Shown one piece after another: positions 58,943-64,000 of a stretch of 64,000 nucleotides of DNA; position 1 is the stretch's first letter, and every line of letters begins with the position of its first letter. The stretch covers positions 4,130,001 through 4,194,000 of the forward strand of contig NZ_CP032616.1 in assembly GCF_003626975.1 (NCBI RefSeq). The letters are read 5' to 3'. The notes beneath the pieces are model-generated. The model did no database searches and was not told the origin of the DNA. It worked only from the letters and a program-made list of their open reading frames with translations. The position numbers and the translations under genes are program-made. The DNA is from Pseudomonas sp. DY-1. GTDB lineage: Bacteria > Pseudomonadota > Gammaproteobacteria > Pseudomonadales > Pseudomonadaceae.

Positions 58943-61693
58943 TCAGTGCGCCTCGTCCCAGTTGTCGCCCACGCCCACTTCCACTACCAGCGGCACATCC
59001 AGCTCGGCGGCACCGCTCATGAGCGGACGAATCTGCTCGCTTACCTGCGCGACCAGCTCCTCGCGCACTTCCAGGACCAGTTCGTCGTGAACCTGCAGGA
59101 TGACGCGAGCGTCCAGACCACTTTCCTGCAGCCAATCGTCCACCGCGACCATCGCACGCTTCATGATGTCAGCTGCGGTGCCCTGCATCGGCGCGTTGAT
59201 CGCAGTGCGCTCAGCGCCCTTGCGCATGGCCTGGTTCTTGGAGTGGATTTCCGGCAAGTAAAGGCGACGACCGAACAACGTCTCGACGAAGCCCTGCTGC
59301 GCGGCCTGCTCGCGGGTGCGCTCCATATAGGCCAGCACGCCGGGATAGCGGGCGAAGTAACGGTCAATGTAAGCCTGGGCCTCCTTGCGCTCGACGCCGA
59401 TCTGTTTGGCCAGGCCGAAGGCGCTCATGCCGTAGATCAGGCCGAAGTTGATCGCCTTGGCACTGCGTCGCTGGTTGTTGCTGACTTCCTCCAGCGCTAC
59501 GCCGAACACCTCCGATGCGGTGGCACGGTGCACGTCGCGATCATGGCGGAAGGCGTCCAGCAGGCCTTCGTCCTTGGCCAGGTGGGCCATGATGCGCAGT
59601 TCGATCTGCGAATAGTCCGCCGCCAGCAGCTTGTAGCCCTTGGGCGCGACGAAGGCCTGACGGATGCGCCGCCCTTCGGCGGTACGAATCGGGATGTTCT
59701 GCAGGTTCGGGTCAGTGGATGACAGGCGACCGGTAGCCGCCACCGCCTGGTGGTAGGAAGTGTGGATGCGCCCAGTACGCGGGTTGATCTGCTGCGGCAG
59801 CTTGTCGGTGTAGGTGCTCTTGAGCTTGCTCAGCGAACGGTACTGCATGATCACCTTGGGCAGCTCGTAGTCCTGCTCGGCAAGGTCGGCGAGCACGTTC
59901 TCGGCAGTGGAAGGCTGACCGGTAGCCGTCTTGGCCAGAACCGGCAGGCCGAGTTTTTCATAGAGGATGGCGCCTAGCTGCTTGGGCGAACCGAGGTTGA
60001 ACTCCTGTCCGGCAAGCTCATAGGCCTGACGCTCCAGTCCCACCATCTTCTCGCCCAGTTCCAGGCTCTGCTGGCCCAGCAGCTTGCCGTCGACATAGGC
60101 ACCATTGCGCTCGATTCGCGCCAGCACCGGCACCAGCGGCATCTCGATTTCCTTCAGCACCTTGGCCAGGGACGGGATGGCCTCCAGCTTCTGCCAGAGG
60201 GTCTGGTGCAGCCGCAGGGTGACGTCGGCATCCTCGGCCGCATAGGGGCCGGCCTGTTCAAGAGCGATCTGGTCGAAGGTCAGCTGCTTGGCGCCCTTGC
60301 CGGCAATGTCCTCGAATCGGATGGTGCTCTGGCCCAGGTACTTGAGGGCGAGACTGTCCATGTCGTGGCGGGTGGCGGTGGAGTCCAGCACGTAAGACTC
60401 GAGCATGGTGTCGAAGGCGATCCCCTGCACGGCGATCGGGGTGGAGGCATTGGCCAGGACGTTCATGTCGTATTTGGCGTGTTGGCCGACCTTGGCTTTG
60501 TGCGGATCTTCCAGCAGCGGCTTGAGGGCCTTGAGCACGGAATCACGATCGAGCTGCGCCGGCACACCCATATAGCTGTGGGCAAGCGGAACGTAAGCCG
60601 CCTCACCGGCTTCGACGGCGAAGGACACGCCCACTACCTGCGCCTGCTGGGCGTCGAGGCTGGTGGTCTCGGTGTCGAAGGCGAACAGCGGGGCGGCCTC
60701 GAGTTTCTTCATCCAGGCATCGAGCCGAGGTTGTTCCAGCACAACCTCATAGCGCTTCTCGGCCTCGGCAACCGGTGCTTCTTCCAGCGCCAGTTGTTCT
60801 CCGCCGGACTTGGCCGCCTGGCGCTGCAGGTCATCGAGCCAGGTTTTGAATTCCAGGGTGCGATAGAGCTCGGCCAGGGCATCACGGTCTGGTTCGCCAG
60901 GATGCAGCGCATCGATTTCGACGTTCAGTTCGACGTCGCACTTGATAGTGGCGAGCTTGTAGGACAGGTAAGCCATGTCCTTATGCTCTTCGAGCTTGGC
61001 CGGCAGGCCCTTGGCACCACGGATCGGCAGTTCCGGGACCTTGTCCAGGCTGGCGTACAGCATATCGAGGCCGCCACCCACGCCGGTGAGCAGGCCGAGG
61101 GCAGTCTTCTCGCCGACACCGGGTACTCCCGGAATGTTGTCGACCTTGTCGCCCATCAGCGCCAGGTAATCGATGATGAGTTCAGGACCGACACCGAATT
61201 TCTCCTTCACGCCATCAATGTCCAGCGTGCTACCGGTCATGGTGTTGACCAGCGTAATGTGCCCGTCGACCAGCTGCGCCATGTCCTTGTCGCCCGTGGA
61301 GATCACCACCGGCCGACCACCGGCCGCGCTCTGTCGGGCCAGGGTGCCGATCACATCATCGGCTTCCACGCCTTCCACGCAGAGCAGCGGCAGGCCGAGG
61401 GCGCGCACGCTGGCGTGCAGAGGTTCTACCTGCACCCGCAGTTCGTCCGGCATCGAGGGGCGATTGGCCTTGTACTGGGCGAACATCTCATCGCGGAAGG
61501 TCCCGCCCTTGGCGTCGAAGACCACCGCAAAGGGGCTGTCCGGATACTGCCGACGCAGGCTCTTGAGCATGTTCAGCACGCCTTTTACCGCACCCGTTGG
61601 CAAGCCGGCGGAGGTTGTCAGCGGCGGCAGGGCATGGAAGGCGCGGTACAGGTAGGAGGATCCGTCCACCAGGACGAGGGGGGCTTGGCTCAT
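58943..61693 (-). CDS. polA: DNA polymerase I
   Basis: A 916-residue polymerase with all three domains: a 5' nuclease ([20 protein letters not shown] start, residues 1-290), a DEDDy 3'-5' exonuclease ([12 protein letters not shown] near 340) and a family A polymerase ([38 protein letters not shown] and [10 protein letters not shown]). It replaces RNA primers and fills repair gaps. The ATG at 61693 starts [19 protein letters not shown]; a TTG at 61705 is less likely. It is divergent from the DUF2782-thrB pair. Confidence 0.96.
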   Translation of the reverse strand: MSQAPLVLVDGSSYLYRAFHALPPLTTSAGLPTGAVKGVLNMLKSLRRQYPDSPFAVVFDAKGGTFRDEMFAQYKANRPSMPDELRVQVEPLHASVRALGLPLLCVEGVEADDVIGTLARQSAAGGRPVVISTGDKDMAQLVDGHITLVNTMTGSTLDIDGVKEKFGVGPELIIDYLALMGDKVDNIPGVPGVGEKTALGLLTGVGGGLDMLYASLDKVPELPIRGAKGLPAKLEEHKDMAYLSYKLATIKCDVELNVEIDALHPGEPDRDALAELYRTLEFKTWLDDLQRQAAKSGGEQLALEEAPVAEAEKRYEVVLEQPRLDAWMKKLEAAPLFAFDTETTSLDAQQAQVVGVSFAVEAGEAAYVPLAHSYMGVPAQLDRDSVLKALKPLLEDPHKAKVGQHAKYDMNVLANASTPIAVQGIAFDTMLESYVLDSTATRHDMDSLALKYLGQSTIRFEDIAGKGAKQLTFDQIALEQAGPYAAEDADVTLRLHQTLWQKLEAIPSLAKVLKEIEMPLVPVLARIERNGAYVDGKLLGQQSLELGEKMVGLERQAYELAGQEFNLGSPKQLGAILYEKLGLPVLAKTATGQPSTAENVLADLAEQDYELPKVIMQYRSLSKLKSTYTDKLPQQINPRTGRIHTSYHQAVAATGRLSSTDPNLQNIPIRTAEGRRIRQAFVAPKGYKLLAADYSQIELRIMAHLAKDEGLLDAFRHDRDVHRATASEVFGVALEEVSNNQRRSAKAINFGLIYGMSAFGLAKQIGVERKEAQAYIDRYFARYPGVLAYMERTREQAAQQGFVETLFGRRLYLPEIHSKNQAMRKGAERTAINAPMQGTAADIMKRAMVAVDDWLQESGLDARVILQVHDELVLEVREELVAQVSEQIRPLMSGAAELDVPLVVEVGVGDNWDEAH

Positions 61694-61767
61694 GCGTGAA
61701 TTCAACCTTTATTCACCGGACCCGAAGTAGAATGGACCGATCATTGACGAGAAGGGACAAGGTTACC

Positions 61768-62049
61768 ATGCGCGCACTGAACCGCCTTTTACTGGCCAGC
61801 CTGCTGGCCATCGCTCCAGTCGCCACGTTCGCCGCCGACGAGCCATCCGCCGAGCCGGACGTCACCATCCGCCAGGAAGGCGACAAGACCATCCAGGAAT
61901 ACCGCGTCAACGGTTTCCTGTACGCCATCAAGGTGACCCCGAAGAACGGCAAGCCCTACTTCCTGGTCCGCGCCGATGGCGAAAGCAACTATGTCCGCTC
62001 GGACAACCCAGACATGCTCATCCCCGCGTGGGAAATCTTCAGCTGGTAG
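61768..62049 (+). CDS. DUF2782 family small secreted protein
   Basis: A 93-residue protein with a signal peptide (cleavage near ATFA, residue 23). The remainder matches DUF2782: EYRVNGFLYAIKVTPKNGKP and the WEIFSW end. The ATG follows GGACAAGG. It precedes thrB by 29 bases and lies opposite polA, an arrangement conserved in Pseudomonas. Function unknown. Confidence 0.85.
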   Translation: MRALNRLLLASLLAIAPVATFAADEPSAEPDVTIRQEGDKTIQEYRVNGFLYAIKVTPKNGKPYFLVRADGESNYVRSDNPDMLIPAWEIFSW

Positions 62050-62078
62050 CGCACGCAACCCCGTAACAAGGTAGTCCA

Positions 62079-63029
62079 ATGTCCGTATTCACTCCGCTCG
62101 AACGTCCGGAACTGGAAGCTTTCCTCGCCCCTTACGGGCTTGGCCGGCTGAAGGATTTCCAAGGCATCGCCGAAGGCTCCGAGAACAGCAACTTCTTCGT
62201 CAGTCTGGAGCGGGGTGAATTCGTACTGACCCTGGTGGAGCGCGGCCCCAGCCACGATTTACCGTTCTTCATCGAGCTGCTCGATGTGCTCCACGAAGCG
62301 GACCTGCCGGTTCCTTTCGCCCTGCGCACCGCGGATGGAAAAGCCCTGCGCGAACTCGCCGGCAAGCCAGCGCTGCTGCAGCCGCGCCTGCCGGGAAAGC
62401 ATGTGCACCTACCCAATGCCCACCATTGCGCGGAAGTTGGCGCCCTGCTGGCGCGCCTGCACCTGGCAACGCGCGAGCGCGTGCTGGAACGCAAGAGCGA
62501 TCGCGGCCTGGACTGGATGCTCAATGAAGGTCCGGCGCTGGCCCTGCAACTGGACGACACGGCCCTGCCGCTGATGCGTGATGCACTGCGGGAAATCGGT
62601 GAGGTGAAGGAGCGTTTCCTCGCCCTGCCGCGCGCCAACCTGCATGCCGACCTGTTCAAGGACAACGCGTTGTTCGATGGCACCCACCTATCCGGGGTGA
62701 TCGACTTCTACAACGCCTGCTCCGGGCCGATGCTCTACGACCTGGCCATCTGCCTGAACGATTGGTGCTCTGATGCCGATGGCCGCCTCGACAAGTCGCT
62801 TGCCCGCGCCTTGCTGGGCGCCTATGCCACATTGCGCCCCTTCACCGCCGCCGAGGCCGAACTCTGGCCAACGGCCCTGCGCATCGCTTGCGTACGCTTC
62901 TGGCTGTCGCGTCTGATCGCTGCCAATGCCTTCGCCGGGCAGGACGTGCTGATCCACGATCCCAATGTGTTTCAGATGCGACTGGCGCAGCGCCAGAAGG
63001 TCGAGCTTCCGCTGCCGTTTGCGCTCTGA
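62079..63029 (+). CDS. thrB: Homoserine kinase (aminoglycoside-phosphotransferase fold)
   Basis: A 316-residue kinase of the Pseudomonas type II ThrB, which phosphorylates homoserine on the way to threonine. It is unrelated to the GHMP-type enzyme and has the APH fold: EGSENSNFFV (the phosphate-binding loop, near 32), LHADLFKDNAL (the catalytic Asp region, near 187) and GVIDFYNACSG (the metal-binding Asp). A DUF2782 gene precedes it. Confidence 0.92.
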   Translation: MSVFTPLERPELEAFLAPYGLGRLKDFQGIAEGSENSNFFVSLERGEFVLTLVERGPSHDLPFFIELLDVLHEADLPVPFALRTADGKALRELAGKPALLQPRLPGKHVHLPNAHHCAEVGALLARLHLATRERVLERKSDRGLDWMLNEGPALALQLDDTALPLMRDALREIGEVKERFLALPRANLHADLFKDNALFDGTHLSGVIDFYNACSGPMLYDLAICLNDWCSDADGRLDKSLARALLGAYATLRPFTAAEAELWPTALRIACVRFWLSRLIAANAFAGQDVLIHDPNVFQMRLAQRQKVELPLPFAL

Positions 63030-63050
63030 AGTCAGGATGGATCCGCTTTT

Positions 63051-63080
63051 CGTAGGGGCGAATGAATTCGCCCCCACAAG
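63051..63080. repeat. REP half-palindrome
   Basis: GTAGGGGCGAATGAATTCGC followed by CCCCAC, a shorter version of the window's common REP, in the 59-bp convergent gap between thrB and nrdJb. Confidence 0.7.
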
Positions 63081-63088
63081 GTTTCGGC

Positions 63089-63775
63089 TCACCCGCACTT
63101 GGAATGGCCGCAATTGAGGCAGGTTGCACAGCCGTCCATCTGCACCACTGCCTGGGTGTTGCACTTGCCGCAGAGCTGGGCGCCGGGCGGAAAACCCTCT
63201 CCGGGTTCGGCCTTGGATGTGCCCAGGCTGGCTTCGTAGGCGGCGCGCTTCTCGGCGAGATAGAGCTTGTGTTCCTCGTCCAGCTTCTGGCCTTCCATCA
63301 GGCCGATGGCCACCAGATGGCGCTCCAGCACAGCGCCGATCTCAGCCACCAGTGACGGCATATAGACGCCGCCGCGCTTGAGGTAACCGCCGCGCGGATC
63401 AAATACAGCTTTCAGCTCTTCCACCAGGAAGGTGCAGTCGCCCCCCTTGCGAAACACCGCCGACATGATGCGGGTGAGGGCGACGATCCACTGGAAGTGC
63501 TCCATGCCTTTGGAGTTGATGAAGATCTCGAAGGGTCGACGCTGCTCGAAAGCGGTGCCCGGGTTGAGCACGATGTCATTGATCGTCACGTAGAGCGCGT
63601 GCTCGAACAGCGGCGACTTGATCTTGTAGGTGGCGCCTACCAGGGTCTCCGGCCGCTGCAGCGTCTCGTCCATCTGCACCACGGCGGCCGCTTCCTCGGC
63701 AGCCTTGCGCGCCTTTTCCTGGTCCAGATCGACCAGGCTGAAACCCTTGATCTTCTTCTCGATCTTGATGGTCAT
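63089..63775 (-). CDS. nrdJb: Class II ribonucleotide reductase, C-terminal subunit NrdJb
   Basis: A 228-residue protein, the separate C-terminal part of the adenosylcobalamin-dependent ribonucleotide reductase. Its end is cysteine-rich (LCGKCNTQ, CATCLNC, GHSKCG), supplying the redox swivel and a zinc-binding knot that pass electrons to the NrdJa active site. The split form is characteristic of Pseudomonas. It follows nrdJa by 16 bases on the same strand. Confidence 0.92.
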   Translation of the reverse strand: MTIKIEKKIKGFSLVDLDQEKARKAAEEAAAVVQMDETLQRPETLVGATYKIKSPLFEHALYVTINDIVLNPGTAFEQRRPFEIFINSKGMEHFQWIVALTRIMSAVFRKGGDCTFLVEELKAVFDPRGGYLKRGGVYMPSLVAEIGAVLERHLVAIGLMEGQKLDEEHKLYLAEKRAAYEASLGTSKAEPGEGFPPGAQLCGKCNTQAVVQMDGCATCLNCGHSKCG

Positions 63776-63791
63776 GACGGCCTCCGAGCAT

Positions 63792-64000
63792 TCAATACCT
63801 GCCGTAATAGCCTTCCTTCAAGGCGTCGAAGAGGTTCGCGGCGGTGTGCAGCTCACCGTCGTATTCCACCTCCTCGTTGCCGCGCAGCTCCACCAGCGTG
63901 CCGTCTTCCAGTTCGAAGCGGTAGACGGTCCTCTCCAGGTCCGAATCCTTCACCAGCACGCCCTGGAAGGCCGCCGGGTTGAAGCGGAATGTCGTGCAAC
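63792..64000 (-). CDS. nrdJa: Class II ribonucleotide reductase, catalytic subunit NrdJa (partial)
   Basis: Only the last 68 residues lie in the window, translated from the edge to a TGA at 63792-63794. They read FRFNPAAFQGVLVKDSDLER and end NLFDALKEGYYGRY. The gene runs off the right edge. Placement just upstream of nrdJb identifies it as the catalytic part of the cobalamin-dependent reductase; none of the active-site residues are visible here. Confidence 0.82.
   Translation of the reverse strand, partial: CTTFRFNPAAFQGVLVKDSDLERTVYRFELEDGTLVELRGNEEVEYDGELHTAANLFDALKEGYYGRY

Overview
The window is a GC-rich, densely coded stretch of a Pseudomonas chromosome. The closest gene-content match I recognise is the P. 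aeruginosa/P. resinovorans type. Marker loci are gcdH with its CoA-transferase and LysR regulator, pntAA-pntAB-pntB, recC-recB-recD, algB-kinB, ampDh2, the dsbA-endonuclease-dgcH cluster, cytochrome c4, engB-ersA-polA, thrB and the split class II ribonucleotide reductase nrdJb/nrdJa. I see no prophage, integrase, transposase, CRISPR array, tRNA or rRNA. Almost everything looks like core or soft-core genome, with short palindromic REP-type elements between genes.

Layout. 1-3.6 kb: glutaryl-CoA (lysine/glutarate) catabolism, with a divergent LysR regulator. 3.7-9.6 kb: a DUF1302 outer-membrane protein, a DUF1329 partner and a large MalT-like LuxR regulator. 10.2-13.1 kb: proton-translocating transhydrogenase. 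13.3-14.8 kb: acetyl-CoA hydrolase/CoA-transferase. 15.1-18.8 kb: two DUF1127 mini-proteins, two DUF2388 secreted mini-proteins and a DUF4105 envelope protein. 18.9-22.8 kb: a GFA-like protein and three membrane proteins (AEC, CitMHS, TerC). 22.9-25.5 kb: an unusual papain-like/alpha-beta-hydrolase fusion and a secreted 13-residue-repeat protein. 25.6-34.5 kb: recC-recB-recD, with a REP cluster between recC and recB. 34.8-45.1 kb: transporters (Na/Pi, BASS, nucleoside-gate, GltP), an AraC regulator, an SDR, a GNAT, a DUF5924 protein and a WrbA quinone reductase. 45.4-50.1 kb: a four-gene small envelope-protein operon (an Ivy-family protein and DUF1328 among them), divergent from algB-kinB. 50.2-56.8 kb: ampDh2-marC, a DASH cryptochrome, and dsbA-endonuclease-dgcH. 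56.9-64 kb: cytochromes, engB, the ErsA sRNA, polA, thrB and nrdJ.

Functional threads. Envelope stress and exopolysaccharide control recur: algB-kinB, an sRNA at the ersA locus with an AlgU-type promoter, Ivy-family and AmpD-family wall-related proteins, and a diguanylate cyclase. Carbon-source control also recurs: AAnAAnAA (Hfq/Crc-type) motifs lie at the translation starts of the DUF1302 gene, its LuxR regulator and the BASS transporter, and upstream of the CitMHS transporter.

I do not see a clear, wholly new defence or mobile system. The best candidates for something under-described are the protease-hydrolase fusion (22.9-24.8 kb), the secreted tandem-repeat protein (25.0-25.4 kb), the shared operator-like motif at the paired DUF1127 genes, the hairpin between gcdH and its CoA-transferase gene, and a possible leader-peptide arrangement ahead of the citrate transporter.
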